From Maledivibacter sp. (GTDB taxonomy: Bacteria > Bacillota > Clostridia > Peptostreptococcales > Caminicellaceae): 64,000 bases of DNA. The position numbers were made by a program, and so were the translations under genes. Each line of letters opens with the position of its first letter. Position 1 is the stretch's first letter. The DNA is taken from contig JAOASB010000037.1 in the NCBI GenBank assembly GCA_025210375.1, positions 1 through 64,000 of the forward strand. The letters run 5' to 3'. The notes below the pieces were generated by a model. That model saw nothing but the letters and a program-made list of their open reading frames with translations, was not told where the DNA came from and did not search any database. This document shows positions 8,333-18,633 of the stretch, one piece after another.

Positions 8333-8401
8333 ATTTTATCACCCTACATCCCTTTAAGGTATATGAAAATAAATAACAAGTCAAATATACGAGTATACTA
8401 G

Positions 8402-11065
8402 CTAGTTATTTATTTGAATATGCCTAACCTTTTGAACTAATCTATAAAGTTCGTTCATAGCATCTATTGGGCTCATATTAATTATATCTATTCCCTTTAA
8501 TTCAGCTATTATTTCATTTTTATCTATATCAAAAAAATTAATCTGTTCTCCAACGTCTTCTTTAACTGGATTTTCCACCGTCATGGCTACTTCCTTTACA
8601 ATCTCCTGATTAACTTCTTCCCTGTGATTTATGTCGTTTCTCTCCAGTTCCCAAAGTATCTTTTTAGCCCTAACAACAACCTCATCTGGAAGCCCAGCAA
8701 GCTTTGCCACCTGTATACCATAACTCCTGTCTGCACCACCACGGATTATTTTTCTTAAAAAGATGACGTCATCTCCTACTTCCTTTACAGAAATACAATA
8801 GTTTTTTACTCCCCTTAGCTTTCCTTCGAGTTCAGTCAATTCATGGTAATGTGTAGCAAACAATGTTTTAGCACCAAGGATTTCAGAATTACTTACATAT
8901 TCAACCACTGCCCACGCTATACTTAAGCCATCGTAGGTACTTGTTCCCCTACCTATTTCATCTAGGATAATCAAACTATTTTCAGTGGCATTATTTAATA
9001 TGTTGGAAAGCTCACTCATTTCAACCATAAAAGTACTTTGTCCTTGAAATAGGTCGTCTGAAGCCCCTACCCTTGTAAAGATTCTATCAACTACCCCTAT
9101 TTCCGCTTTATCAGCAGGTACAAAGCAACCAATCTGTGCTAATAAAACATTAAGGGCCACTTGCCTTAAGTAAGTTGATTTACCAGCCATATTAGGGCCT
9201 GTGATGATATAAAATCTATTTTCATCATTATCTAATACCGTATCATTTGGGATAAAGATTTCATCACCAGCTACCCTTTCTACCACGGGATGTCGAGCAT
9301 TCTCTAGTCTAACGTTCTTGGAGTTATTTACTATGGGCTTATTAAATCTATATGTATAGCTTACCTGTGCGAATCCAAGCAATACATCCAATCTAGAAAT
9401 GGACTTTGCAGTAGCAATTATACGATTTATTTCTCCTAATACTTTATTTCTCACTTCCCCAAATATATTATACTCTAATTTTACAATTTTTTCTTCTGCA
9501 CCAAGTATTTTATCTTCTATTTCCTTCAGCTCATCCATAATATATCTTTCACAATTTGCTAATGTCTGCTTTCTGATATATCTATCGGGTACATTCTTAA
9601 TATTTGACTTAGTCACTTCAATATAATAGCCAAAAACCTTATTAAATCCAACCTTTAAAGATTTTATGCCCGTATTTTCTTTTTCCCTACCCTCTAAATC
9701 CATAAGCCATTTTTTACCGTCTGTTATGGCACTCCTAAGCTCATTCAATTTTTCATTGAAGGTACTCTTTATTATATTTCCTTCCTTTATAGAAAGAGGA
9801 GGGTCTTCCTTTATTGCAGCATCTATCAGTGAATAGACATCCCTTAACTCATCAATTTCATCAAAAATATTTACTAATTCACCCTTCACCTTTCCTTCGA
9901 GCTTATTTTTTATAACCGGTATGACTCTAATGGAATTTTTTAATGCCATCATATCCCTAGCATTTACAGTCCCATATACAATTTTAGAAGATAATCTTTC
10001 TAGGTCATATATGTCCTTTAGTAATTCCCTTAATTCATCCCTAAGTAATATGTCTTCATGAAGAAGCTCAACAGAATCCAGCCTATCATTTATCTTTTTT
10101 ATATTGATTAAAGGTTCCTCAATCCACTTTTTTAATGTCCTTGTCCCCATTGAAGTACACGTTTTATCAATAACCCAAAGAAGAGAGCCCTTCTTTTCCT
10201 TACCCCTTAAAGTCTCAGTTAGTTCAAGATTTTTTCTTGTAAACTTGTCCAAAATCATGAAATTATTATGATTATACATATTTATTTTATCAATGTGCTT
10301 CAGTGGAACTTTTTGAGTTTCATAAATATAATCTAGTAAAGCTCCCACAACTATTATACTGTGTCTTCTATCCTGAAGACCAAAGCTATCTACAGAAAAG
10401 ATATTAAAATGTTTCTTTATCATATCTTCGGCATTCTTAATTTTGAATGCCCTATTGTAATGGGGAGTAAAAATGATATTATTTAGATTTTCTAATTTTT
10501 TGATTTCATCCTTCTGATATTCAAAATTTTCACTGATTACTATTTCCCTTGGATTAACCTTCATGATTTCATCTAAAACTTGATTCTTTCTATTTATATC
10601 CTTAAATTCTGTGGTCTTAAGCTCCCCCGTTGTTATATCCCCATATGCAATACCGATTCCATCTTCATCTTCATAAAAGGTCATTATGTAGTTATTTGAA
10701 TCTTCATTTAACATACTGGGATCAATTATAGTTCCCGGAGTAATTATCCTCACAACTTCTCTTTTAACGATTCCTTTAGCCTGGGATGCTTCTTCTACCT
10801 GTTCGCATATGGCAACCTTATAACCTTTATCAACCAGTCTTGCTATATATGTATCGGCAGAGTGAAAAGGCACTCCACACATGGGGGCTTTTTCACCTAG
10901 TCCACAGTCCCTACCCGTGAGGGCGATCTCTAGTTCCCTTGAAGCAAGCTTTGCATCTTCAAAAAACATTTCATAGAAATCTCCAAGTCTAAAAAAAAGT
11001 ATATGCTCTTTATAGTTCTCCTTTATGTCCATATATTGTCTCATCATTGGAGTCAATTTAGCCAT
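8402..11065 (-). CDS. mutS: DNA mismatch repair protein MutS
   Basis: 887 residues, a normal MutS1 length. The mismatch wedge motif GDFYEMF is at residues 28-34, with Phe30 and Glu32 the base-contacting pair. Walker A GPNMAGKST is near residue 620, Walker B with LDEIGRGTSTYDG near 700, and the ATPase switch FATHYHEL follows. The C-terminal tail before the dimerisation region is acidic (QINFFDIDKNE), which could hold the clamp-binding site. Start ATG follows TTAGGAGGATTTCAC. It is first of the mutS-mutL-miaA group. Confidence 0.97.
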   Translation of the reverse strand: MAKLTPMMRQYMDIKENYKEHILFFRLGDFYEMFFEDAKLASRELEIALTGRDCGLGEKAPMCGVPFHSADTYIARLVDKGYKVAICEQVEEASQAKGIVKREVVRIITPGTIIDPSMLNEDSNNYIMTFYEDEDGIGIAYGDITTGELKTTEFKDINRKNQVLDEIMKVNPREIVISENFEYQKDEIKKLENLNNIIFTPHYNRAFKIKNAEDMIKKHFNIFSVDSFGLQDRRHSIIVVGALLDYIYETQKVPLKHIDKINMYNHNNFMILDKFTRKNLELTETLRGKEKKGSLLWVIDKTCTSMGTRTLKKWIEEPLINIKKINDRLDSVELLHEDILLRDELRELLKDIYDLERLSSKIVYGTVNARDMMALKNSIRVIPVIKNKLEGKVKGELVNIFDEIDELRDVYSLIDAAIKEDPPLSIKEGNIIKSTFNEKLNELRSAITDGKKWLMDLEGREKENTGIKSLKVGFNKVFGYYIEVTKSNIKNVPDRYIRKQTLANCERYIMDELKEIEDKILGAEEKIVKLEYNIFGEVRNKVLGEINRIIATAKSISRLDVLLGFAQVSYTYRFNKPIVNNSKNVRLENARHPVVERVAGDEIFIPNDTVLDNDENRFYIITGPNMAGKSTYLRQVALNVLLAQIGCFVPADKAEIGVVDRIFTRVGASDDLFQGQSTFMVEMSELSNILNNATENSLIILDEIGRGTSTYDGLSIAWAVVEYVSNSEILGAKTLFATHYHELTELEGKLRGVKNYCISVKEVGDDVIFLRKIIRGGADRSYGIQVAKLAGLPDEVVVRAKKILWELERNDINHREEVNQEIVKEVAMTVENPVKEDVGEQINFFDIDKNEIIAELKGIDIINMSPIDAMNELYRLVQKVRHIQINN

Positions 11066-11146
11066 GTGAAATCCTCCTAATTATTGCTATTTCCTTCATT
11101 ATATCTATATATTATAACATAAAAAATCATAATTAAACCCATCATA

Positions 11147-11186
11147 TATAGAGAGTTTGGGGTGAATTTTAATTACAATCTCTATA
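11147..11186. repeat. M1-family remnant, 40 bp
   Basis: TATAGAGAG ... CAATCTCTATA keeps both ends of the M1' element (see 41260-41470) but has lost the middle. It lies in the 186-bp gap between mutS and the MATE gene. The rest of that gap shows nothing else. Confidence 0.55.
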
Positions 11187-11251
11187 CTAATAGATCAAAT
11201 TATGATTCATTATTATTTTATGGCCTTGAAAATGTAAATTTTCAAGATTAT

Positions 11252-12610
11252 TTATGCTCTCAGTATATTAAACTCTCTCCTAACTATAATAAATACCCAA
11301 ATTATTATGATAGCATCTATACACATTGATCCTAAATATACCCATTTTATTCCATAAAGCCTTGGTAAAATAAGCATTACAGGTATATAAAATATTAATT
11401 GACGAGATATCCCCATTACCGTTGCCGGTTTTCCATTATCAATTGCAGGGAAGAAAGTCATGGACATGAATACCATAGGTAACAATGGCAGTATCGCCAT
11501 GAACACTCTAAAATTAAATATACTTGCAGCATCAAATATTTTGTTTGGAAACATAAACCCAAGTGCGCCTTGAGGGAAAAACATCATAACTAACCAAAAT
11601 GGAAGCATCATTAAAACACTACCTAAGGCAAATATTTTAAAGCTACTTATAACCCTATCATTCTTATTTGCCCCATAATTAATACCTACAACGGGCTGTA
11701 ATGCTCTCATAAGCCCAAATATCGGTGTCAGTAATAAAGTAAATATCCTATATACTGCACCATAAAAGGCTAAATCGTAGGTTGTTCCATATCTAGATAA
11801 AGCATTAAATACAACAATAGCCTGTACCAAAGTCATTACCGTCATTATAAATGATGGTATCCCCATTGAAAAAATAGACTTGGTAATCTGTTTGTCTCTA
11901 ATTATCTTAAATGGATGAGCATCAAAGGAAGCTCTATCCTTTTTAAAATAAAGGAGTCCCGTAACAGTGTATGCAAACATTCCTATATTTGTCCCCCAAG
12001 CTGCTCCTGCTACTCCCATATCGAGAATAACAATAAGAATATAATTGGCAATAATATTGATAATAAGCCCGGCCCCCATTATTACTGCCGCTGACTTCAT
12101 TTTTCCTTCCGCACGTATTACCATATTTCCCGCCAGCCCATGTATCCAAAAAAGTGAACCTAAAACTGTTATCTGAAAGTAAGTTTTGCCTAAAGCTAAG
12201 GGCTCGCCAACACCTCCCATTACTTTAACAAGAGGTTCAGCTAAAAACCAAGCTATAATCATATAAACAATACATGTTACTATGGATAAATAATTTACAT
12301 TTCCCATCAATTTTTCCTGAGTATCTGTATCATCTGCTCCTAGTGCGATACTCAAAGCAGACCCTGCTCCCACACCAATTAAAGAACCTACCCCTAAGGT
12401 TATCTGTGATAAAGGATATGCTAGGGAAACCCCCGCTAACGCTGCTTCTCCCACAAATCGTCCTACAAAAATAGCATCAAATACTGAGTTGAGTCCATAT
12501 AAAAGCATAGCTATTACTGCTGGCCATGAAAGCTGGAACATAACTTTCCATAAACCTTCATTTAAGATCATATGTTTCTGTTTATCTTTTTCATTTATTT
12601 CCGTTTTCAT
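11252..12610 (-). CDS. MATE family multidrug/metabolite exporter
   Basis: 452 residues with about 12 membrane segments and two homologous halves, the first opening FQLSWPAVIAMLLYGLNSVFD and the second after residue 230 (SIFSMGIPSFIMTVMTLVQA). PVVGINYGA is the conserved motif of the second half. MATE proteins export cationic compounds, or in some cases siderophore-like metabolites, using Na+ or H+ gradients. Start ATG behind TTAGGTGATAGT. Its promoter is near-perfect sigma-A and abuts a Fur-box-like palindrome, so iron control is likely. That makes export of an iron-related compound, or protection during iron stress, worth considering. Substrate is unknown. Confidence 0.9.
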   Translation of the reverse strand: MKTEINEKDKQKHMILNEGLWKVMFQLSWPAVIAMLLYGLNSVFDAIFVGRFVGEAALAGVSLAYPLSQITLGVGSLIGVGAGSALSIALGADDTDTQEKLMGNVNYLSIVTCIVYMIIAWFLAEPLVKVMGGVGEPLALGKTYFQITVLGSLFWIHGLAGNMVIRAEGKMKSAAVIMGAGLIINIIANYILIVILDMGVAGAAWGTNIGMFAYTVTGLLYFKKDRASFDAHPFKIIRDKQITKSIFSMGIPSFIMTVMTLVQAIVVFNALSRYGTTYDLAFYGAVYRIFTLLLTPIFGLMRALQPVVGINYGANKNDRVISSFKIFALGSVLMMLPFWLVMMFFPQGALGFMFPNKIFDAASIFNFRVFMAILPLLPMVFMSMTFFPAIDNGKPATVMGISRQLIFYIPVMLILPRLYGIKWVYLGSMCIDAIIIIWVFIIVRREFNILRA

Positions 12611-12682
12611 ACTATCACCTAATTTCTTGGATTTTTATTTTTACCTCCCATTTAATATATATTCCAGGCAAAACTCTAATTA

Positions 12683-12728
12683 ATTATATATCCAAATAAT
12701 GGTTTTGTCAATAATGATTATCATTATC
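12683..12728 (-). promoter_or_regulatory. Promoter of the MATE gene with Fur-box-like operator
   Basis: Minus strand: -35 TTGACA (12706-12711), 17-nt spacer, -10 TATAAT (12683-12688), both exact consensus. Immediately upstream and overlapping the -35 by two bases is AATAATGATTATCATTATC (12710-12728). This matches the classic 19-bp Fur consensus (GATAATGATAATCATTATC) at 17 of 19 positions. A metal-responsive Fur-family repressor bound there would occlude the -35. Confidence 0.75.
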
Positions 12729-12761
12729 ACAATTGGTTTAAAATGGTTCTTCTATCAATAT

Positions 12762-12800
12762 AAAAAACTAGACCCATGTTTACTCCCATGAATCTAGTTT
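12762..12800 (-). terminator. Terminator after the YlbF-family gene
   Basis: On the minus strand AAACTAGATTCATG pairs with CATGGGTCTAGTTT (one bulge) and a T run follows. It lies about 35 bp beyond the stop at 12835. Confidence 0.7.
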
Positions 12801-12834
12801 GAATTTTCAAATAAGGATATTAGTGAAAACTATT

Positions 12835-13227
12835 TTATATCTTTTTACAGCCTCCACAACCTTCACAGCCTTTTTTAGTACCTAAAGAAAGAATCTCTTT
12901 ATCAATACTTATATAATCTTCCATTTTGTCATACAGATTGCTCTTTAGTATCATAAAATCATCTAACGCAGAATTCAGTTCCTTTATCACATGATTCTTT
13001 TGAATTTGTTCAAATAGTACAGTTAATTCTCTTCTCAATTCAGCTATATCAATGTCATAACTATACTGGGATGAATTTAATATAGTTTGTTTGCCTTTAA
13101 ATTTCTTTATAAGCTCCCTAGCTTCATTTTCTTTTTTAAAATTTTTTTCTGCTTCCATTAAACGAATATATTCCTTTGAAGAAGCCATTGCTTCTCCTAA
13201 TTTAGCTGCTAAATTCATAGGTTCCAT
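12835..13227 (-). CDS. YlbF/YmcA-family protein with Cys-rich tail
   Basis: 130 residues, all helical in appearance, of the YlbF/YmcA (RicA/RicF) family. In Bacillus these proteins, with YaaT, form a Fe-S complex that affects RNase Y processing, competence and sporulation. The end of this protein carries CEGCGGCKK (C-x2-C-x2-C), suitable for a metal or Fe-S cluster. It follows miaB by about 13 bp, as ymcA follows the miaB homologue in Bacillus, which supports the family call. Start ATG behind AGAGGGTGAT. Whether it acts on RNase Y here is inference. Confidence 0.75.
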   Translation of the reverse strand: MEPMNLAAKLGEAMASSKEYIRLMEAEKNFKKENEARELIKKFKGKQTILNSSQYSYDIDIAELRRELTVLFEQIQKNHVIKELNSALDDFMILKSNLYDKMEDYISIDKEILSLGTKKGCEGCGGCKKI

Positions 13228-13240
13228 ATATTATCACCCT

Positions 13241-14668
13241 CTATTCTACAAGCTCTCCATATAATGAAAAGGTCTTTGGATCTGTTATTTTTATATGACA
13301 AAGGTTACCTATTAATTCCTTTGGTCCATCAAAATTTACAACCTTATTTGTCCTAGTTCTACCCATCAGTATATTTTCATCATTTTTACTTACACCTTCC
13401 ACTAATACCTCTACCACATGATCTTTCAAATCTAGGTTTCTTTCTTTAACCCCTTGATGTAATATTTTTAATAGTCTGTTAAATCTCTCATGCTTAACAT
13501 CATCGGGTACTTGGTCCTCCATTTCTGCTGCTGGTGTACCCTTTCTAATAGAGTATATAAAGGTGAAAGAGTTATCGTATCTAACCTTTTCTACCAGTTC
13601 TAGGGTATGGTCAAATTCCTCCTCTGTCTCCCCAGGAAAACCAACTATAATATCCGTGGTTATACTTATATCCGGTATTATTTCCCTAGTATCCTTTATT
13701 AGCTTTAAGTATTTTTCCCTAGTATATTTTCTATTCATAGCCTTAAGCACATCATTTCCACCAGCCTGAACGGGTAAATGGATATGCTCACATACTTTAT
13801 CACAATCCCTAATGGCCTTTATAAGCTTGATTGAAATATCCTTTGGATGGGATGTCATAAATCTTATCCTCTCTAGGCCCTTCACTTCATTTACCCTGCA
13901 AAGCAAATCTGCAAAATCCATATCTTCTTCTAAAGTTTTTCCGTAGGAATTTACATTTTGTCCCAATAATGTTATTTCCTTCGTTCCTTTTTCAACCAAT
14001 TCCTTAACTTCATCTATAATATCCCTAGGATCTCTACTTCTTTCCCTACCACGTGTATAGGGTACTATACAATAAGTACAGAAATTATTACATCCATACA
14101 TTATATTTACGAATGCCTTAAGTCCATACTTTCTAATGCTTGGTAAACCTTCTATAATCTCTCCCTCTGCATCCCATACTTCAACAAGCATATTATCAGT
14201 TTGCTTGCAGTTTGAAAGCAGTACAGGGAAATTATGAAGATTATGGGTCCCAAATATTAAGTCAACAAAGGGATATTTTTTCTTTATTTCTGCAACCACA
14301 TGGGGTTGCTGCATCATGCATCCACAAATAGCAATAATCATATCGGGATTCTTCTTTTTAAGATGTTTAAGTTGTCCTAGATTTCCATATACCTTTAATT
14401 CGGCATTTTCTCTAACACAGCAGGTATTAAAAATAATTAAATCAGCATCTTTGTTATCATCACACTCTATATAATTCATGTTGGTCAACATACCAGCCAA
14501 CTTCTCAGAATCATGTTCGTTCATTTGACAGCCATAGGTTTTAGTAAGATATTTTTTTTTCTTGCCTGTTTCTTTGAACTCTTCTTCGTTTTTCATTCTC
14601 ATTTCTTGCATCTTTTGATTTGCGAATTCTAATTCATTTGGTGATATGGTTGTTTCTTTTCTTTCCAT
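13241..14668 (-). CDS. miaB: tRNA-2-methylthio-N6-dimethylallyladenosine synthase MiaB
   Basis: About 475 residues. Radical-SAM methylthiotransferase that acts on the i6A37 made by MiaA. The N-terminal UPF0004 domain has Cys in [22 protein letters not shown] and CGCMMQQP. The radical-SAM motif is [22 protein letters not shown] (C-x3-C-x2-C). A TRAM RNA-binding domain ends the protein. The ATG at 14668 sits 7 nt after GGAGG; the longer frame to 14692 contains that site, so it is rejected. First gene of a miaB-ylbF pair. Confidence 0.95.
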   Translation of the reverse strand: MERKETTISPNELEFANQKMQEMRMKNEEEFKETGKKKKYLTKTYGCQMNEHDSEKLAGMLTNMNYIECDDNKDADLIIFNTCCVRENAELKVYGNLGQLKHLKKKNPDMIIAICGCMMQQPHVVAEIKKKYPFVDLIFGTHNLHNFPVLLSNCKQTDNMLVEVWDAEGEIIEGLPSIRKYGLKAFVNIMYGCNNFCTYCIVPYTRGRERSRDPRDIIDEVKELVEKGTKEITLLGQNVNSYGKTLEEDMDFADLLCRVNEVKGLERIRFMTSHPKDISIKLIKAIRDCDKVCEHIHLPVQAGGNDVLKAMNRKYTREKYLKLIKDTREIIPDISITTDIIVGFPGETEEEFDHTLELVEKVRYDNSFTFIYSIRKGTPAAEMEDQVPDDVKHERFNRLLKILHQGVKERNLDLKDHVVEVLVEGVSKNDENILMGRTRTNKVVNFDGPKELIGNLCHIKITDPKTFSLYGELVE

Positions 14669-14882
14669 AGTTTTACCTCCATATATAAACATATATCTTT
14701 ATAGTGTATTTTTTACTATATTAGCTATTACCATTCTCAGCTATGTACATAATATCATTTTATTAGCAAAAAATCTATAAGGAGAACCCTTTAAAGATTC
14801 TCCACTAAGCCATTCCTTCTGAGAATAAATATTCAGCTATCCAATAGTTAAGATATATACTATCAGATAGCCGAAATTGGGC

Positions 14883-15033
14883 ATATGAAAAAAATAAACA
14901 GGTCAGTTTACTAAGTGATTTTGATTATTCTCTAGCCAATGGGCCACTTGCATACCCGATGTATGTAAGTAACCTAGTATTGGAGAAAGGAATCAAAGGG
15001 ACAAGTAAGATGAAGAGTTTATTTTTTTCATAT
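14883..15033. repeat. M5 repeat, copy 1 (151 bp)
   Basis: Ends ATATGAAAAAAATAAAC and its complement bound the element. Inner ends (GTCAGTTTACTAAGTGATTT, then TTGATTATTCTCTAG) match the opposite end of copy 2 at 42590-42740, so the two copies lie in opposite orientation. It fills most of the gap between miaB and the chemoreceptor gene. Two further short hairpins lie at about 14775-14810 and 14835-14878. Confidence 0.65.
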
Positions 15034-15062
15034 ACCTTAATGAATGCAAATTTTTATGTATA

Positions 15063-17162
15063 CTATACTTTGAATTTTGTTAGTTCCTCTTGAAGTACCT
15101 GTGCTAACTCTGAAAGATGTTCACTAGCTCCTGCAATTTCATTCATTGAAGCTGATTGTTGTTGAGTCGATGCGGATGCTTCCTCTGTTCCAGCAGCATT
15201 TTCCTCGGCAATTGCGGATAAGGATTGAATAACCTCTAGGATATCAGCTTTTCTGTTCTCCATTTCCTTAATTGAATCGTTCATCGTACTAACTGAACCT
15301 CCAGCTATTTCAATGGCTTTTATAATCTCTTTATATTTATTTTCTGTTTCCTTAACGCTTTCTATCTGTTTAGATATTATGCCACTAACTTCTTTCATTT
15401 TATCAACGGCGTTTTCAGTATTTGTGGTCAATTCATTTACAATCAAGTCAATTTCTTTAGTAGAATTTGTTGATTGCTCAGCTAACTTTCTAATTTCTTC
15501 AGCAACTACTGCAAAGCCACGCCCAGCATCTCCAGCACGGGCCGCTTCTATGGCTGCATTTAGTGCTAAAAGATTAGTTTGTTCCGCAATTGATGCAATC
15601 ATATTGCTTGCGCTACTTATACTCTCTGAGCTTTCATTTGTCCTTAATATAACATCAAATATCTCTTCGGTTGCTTGTCCACTTTCCTCGGTTTTATGGG
15701 TTAAGTCATCTATAACTATCATGCCCTCATCTGCTAAAGTGGATACATTAATAGATGCGTCGCTTACATCCTCCATTAAACTTTGATTTTGTTTTATAAG
15801 TTCTCCTAAGTCGTTAATTTTACCTGCTCCCAGCTCTGTATCCTGGGCCTGTTCCATTGCCCCCTTTGCTAATTCTTCGATTGTTCTAGCAACTTCCTCG
15901 GAACTTGTTGCCGATTGTTGTGACGTAGCTGTTAACTCTTCTGAAGTGGCAGCTACTTTTTCAGCCACATCCTGTGATTTCTTTATTAGATCATGAAAGT
16001 TCATTTGCATTTTAGCCAATGCATTTGTCATTTCACCCGTCTCATCTTTTCTTTTTAGAAACTTAACCGCTTCACTTTTTTCATCAAAGGTAAGGTCATA
16101 TGTGCTTAGTCTTTGAATGATTTGAGATAATACCAATATTGATCGTACAGCATAATTGCTGTTATGATGAAGCACAACTCCCATAACTAAAGTTCCTATA
16201 AATGCAATAATAATCATAAATATTATTGCCCTATTTGTTTCAGCCATAAGCTCTTTTAAAGGAACAATTGTAGTATAAGACCATTTAAGGTCAAAGCCTT
16301 GAAAACTTATTGGAGTATAAAATTTATATACATCCTGCTCCATACTTTTAGACAATGATGTACTTTTAAAACTTTCTCCCATTACAACTTTCTCTAAATA
16401 TTTAGCCCCTTCTTCACCTTCAAATTCTCCACCTATTTTATTTATTCTACTTGGGTCTGGATGAGCTAATATTATGCCCTTATTATTAATTAGTCTACCA
16501 AAGCCACTATCAAATAATTTAACCTTTGAATTGATTTCTGTTAATCGATTCAATGAAATATCTAATCCAGCTACTCCTAAAAACTGTCCATCAACAATAA
16601 TTGGCTGTGAAAAAGTAATTGTTGTAACTTCTTTGCCATCTAGCTTGTAGGTAGCAGGTTCGCTAATAAAGGCCTTTTTTGTTGTCTTAGGAACTGTGTA
16701 ATAATCATTTGTATTATATTCTTCACAGGTTTCTAATATCAGCGTATCACCACTTCTACCCCAACAAGGCAAATACCTACCACTATGATCACTTCCAGGG
16801 CTGTTAATATATTCAATATCATTTCCATCAAAGGCATTGGGCTCCCACACTGCCCAAGTATATATATAATTTTCATTATGCTTTAAAGCTTCTTCCAACA
16901 TCTGATTAACAATATTTCTATCGGTTGCATTACTTTTTTTCATGTGAACTAAAATATCTGCTATTGCTTTAGTATAATCTAAAGCGTCGTCTAAAATCGC
17001 TTCCATCTCATTTGCAATATGTTTTGTTTGTAATGATACACTTTCAATTTTTATTTCTTTTTCATTTTTATAGGAATTTAACATTAAATATCCCATGGTC
17101 AATCCCGATATTAGTATAAAGATTCCAAGATTTAAAGATATCAATCGTGTTTTAAGCTTCAT
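15063..17162 (-). CDS. Methyl-accepting chemotaxis protein with extracellular Cache domain
   Basis: About 699 residues. First membrane helix at about 8-26 ([19 protein letters not shown]). An extracellular dCache-type domain follows to about residue 310 ([27 protein letters not shown]). Second helix [20 protein letters not shown], then HAMP and a full MCP signalling domain with hairpin tip [16 protein letters not shown] and [20 protein letters not shown]. It should sense a small ligand outside the cell and control CheA. ATG at 17162 lies behind AAGGAGAG; the upstream ATG at 17183 overlaps that site. Its promoter block is shared with the AraC gene next door. Confidence 0.93.
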   Translation of the reverse strand: MKLKTRLISLNLGIFILISGLTMGYLMLNSYKNEKEIKIESVSLQTKHIANEMEAILDDALDYTKAIADILVHMKKSNATDRNIVNQMLEEALKHNENYIYTWAVWEPNAFDGNDIEYINSPGSDHSGRYLPCWGRSGDTLILETCEEYNTNDYYTVPKTTKKAFISEPATYKLDGKEVTTITFSQPIIVDGQFLGVAGLDISLNRLTEINSKVKLFDSGFGRLINNKGIILAHPDPSRINKIGGEFEGEEGAKYLEKVVMGESFKSTSLSKSMEQDVYKFYTPISFQGFDLKWSYTTIVPLKELMAETNRAIIFMIIIAFIGTLVMGVVLHHNSNYAVRSILVLSQIIQRLSTYDLTFDEKSEAVKFLKRKDETGEMTNALAKMQMNFHDLIKKSQDVAEKVAATSEELTATSQQSATSSEEVARTIEELAKGAMEQAQDTELGAGKINDLGELIKQNQSLMEDVSDASINVSTLADEGMIVIDDLTHKTEESGQATEEIFDVILRTNESSESISSASNMIASIAEQTNLLALNAAIEAARAGDAGRGFAVVAEEIRKLAEQSTNSTKEIDLIVNELTTNTENAVDKMKEVSGIISKQIESVKETENKYKEIIKAIEIAGGSVSTMNDSIKEMENRKADILEVIQSLSAIAEENAAGTEEASASTQQQSASMNEIAGASEHLSELAQVLQEELTKFKV

Positions 17163-17217
17163 TATTATGTACTCTCCTTCCATCTACAACCCTATTGCAA
17201 AAAAAACTACATATAAT

Positions 17218-17273
17218 ATTATATACCATTTTCTAATAACTTTCTTTGACAAAAGTCGGATTTTGTAAAAAAT
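17218..17273 (-). promoter_or_regulatory. Activator-type promoter of the chemoreceptor, shared block copy 1
   Basis: Minus strand: -10 TATAAT (17218-17223). Sixteen nt upstream is GTCAAAGAAAG (17240-17250), preceded by ACAAAATCCGACTTTT. The -35 position holds AAGAAA, far from consensus, as in activator-dependent promoters. The same arrangement and spacing occurs at 18385-18438, upstream of the AraC-family gene. Confidence 0.6.
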
Positions 17274-17415
17274 AGTGGTTTTTAGTTGATAGTCTTAATA
17301 ATTGGAGTGCCTACTTATAGAGGACTAAAGAGAGTATCAAATATGGAATAGAAGAGTATTAACAATTTTAGGATTTTTTCATCAAAATATGTCTATTCAT
17401 CTCAATCCATAATTT

Positions 17416-18330
17416 CTAGAATATTCGGGGTCCATGGTCTAATCCACTAAATTCCTTCAATGAAAACTCCAAGTATTCGTTTTTTCCCTTTGGACTATCA
17501 CGATAAATACTCCTAAATTTTGAAGGCGTACACTTATAGAATATTTTAAAATACTTTATTAGATATTTGGGATCAGAAAACCCACAAACCACTCCAATAT
17601 GCATTATAGAGTCATTTGTTGTCAATATTAACTTACATGCATGTTGCACCATTGAGGCGTATTTTAACCACTTATATGAATGACCATACCGAACAGATAT
17701 ATCCTTTTTCAAGTGAGAATAGCTAATATCTAAATGTTCAGCCAGCTCCTTCAAGGAAATCTTGCCATAATTACTATTCATTTTAATTGCTGATTGATAT
17801 ATGGTTTTATATCTCTTAATAATTTTTTTGCCAGGCATCTTTAGGCTTTGACCACCACTAATAAAATCAAACTCTTTGCATAGATATTTTAACATCGGAA
17901 CTGCACATTGGAATAAATATTCATTATTGGTACAAGCCTTTGAATCATTGATATCCTTTAGCAAGGCATCGTATAATTTTCTAAGTACGGCATATTTTTT
18001 TGGCATTTTTTTTTCATATATTACAGAATTGCATAAAATGAAAGTCGTATCAAACTCCTTAATAACCAGCCTACAAAATGATGCGTCTATATGTGTAACC
18101 AACACTAAATTTTCCATTGAACCCTCAAGTTCATGAATTTCACCTACGTTAAAAATAACCAAATCATTTTTTTTTAAGATATAATCTTTTGAACGAAATC
18201 TTAATTTTACTACACCTTTTATAACCCTAACAATAGTGACTGCATCATGCCAATGATAAGGATGTCTTTTTACTATCCTCATATACGTTTTTATGGATTT
18301 AGCAGTTAATTTTTCTATTGTAGATTCCAT
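17416..18330 (-). CDS. AraC-family transcriptional regulator with cupin-type sensor
   Basis: 304 residues. The N-terminal ~100 residues form a cupin-like ligand domain (YHWHDAVTIVRVIKGVVKLRF, FNVGEIHELEGS). The C-terminal ~100 hold the paired helix-turn-helix motifs (ISLKELAEHLDISYSHLKKDISVRYGHS, then HIGVVCGFSDPKYLIKYFKIFYKCTPSKFR). Start ATG behind GGGGGTAAAAT. The family usually activates a nearby transport or catabolic gene in response to a small molecule. Here the nearest candidate target is the chemoreceptor downstream, which shares its promoter block. Ligand unknown. Confidence 0.88.
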   Translation of the reverse strand: MESTIEKLTAKSIKTYMRIVKRHPYHWHDAVTIVRVIKGVVKLRFRSKDYILKKNDLVIFNVGEIHELEGSMENLVLVTHIDASFCRLVIKEFDTTFILCNSVIYEKKMPKKYAVLRKLYDALLKDINDSKACTNNEYLFQCAVPMLKYLCKEFDFISGGQSLKMPGKKIIKRYKTIYQSAIKMNSNYGKISLKELAEHLDISYSHLKKDISVRYGHSYKWLKYASMVQHACKLILTTNDSIMHIGVVCGFSDPKYLIKYFKIFYKCTPSKFRSIYRDSPKGKNEYLEFSLKEFSGLDHGPRIF

Positions 18331-18384
18331 ATTTTACCCCCATTCTATCTAAATATGTTTGCGAATACATCTAGACTGTTCACT

Positions 18385-18438
18385 ATTATACCTTCTATGT
18401 TTTTTTCTTTCTTTGACGAAAGAAGGTGTATTTTGAAA
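18385..18438 (-). promoter_or_regulatory. Promoter of the AraC gene, shared block copy 2
   Basis: Minus strand: -10 TATAAT (18385-18390), 16 nt, GTCAAAGAAAG (18407-18417), preceded by TTTTCAAAATACACCTTC. Spacing and the AAGAAA -35 are identical to the chemoreceptor promoter. Confidence 0.55.
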
Positions 18439-18633
18439 ATTATATTATTTATATGCATTCCCAAACACATGTAACAAATAGAATCTCTATTATTTTTTTT
18501 TGAAATTAAGACTATATCAAAATAGAAAATAGTATATTAGTACTATTTTACTATCAAGATTATATTAGTTTTGAGTAAATCCCCTATTAGCCTGCCAATT
18601 CCAAGGTATGCAATCTTAAAATCATATAGAAAT

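Noticed and set aside
15313..15786. 157-codon plus-strand frame inside the chemoreceptor gene
   Set aside because: It lies antisense to the highly conserved signalling domain of the chemoreceptor; it is open only because of that domain's codon use.
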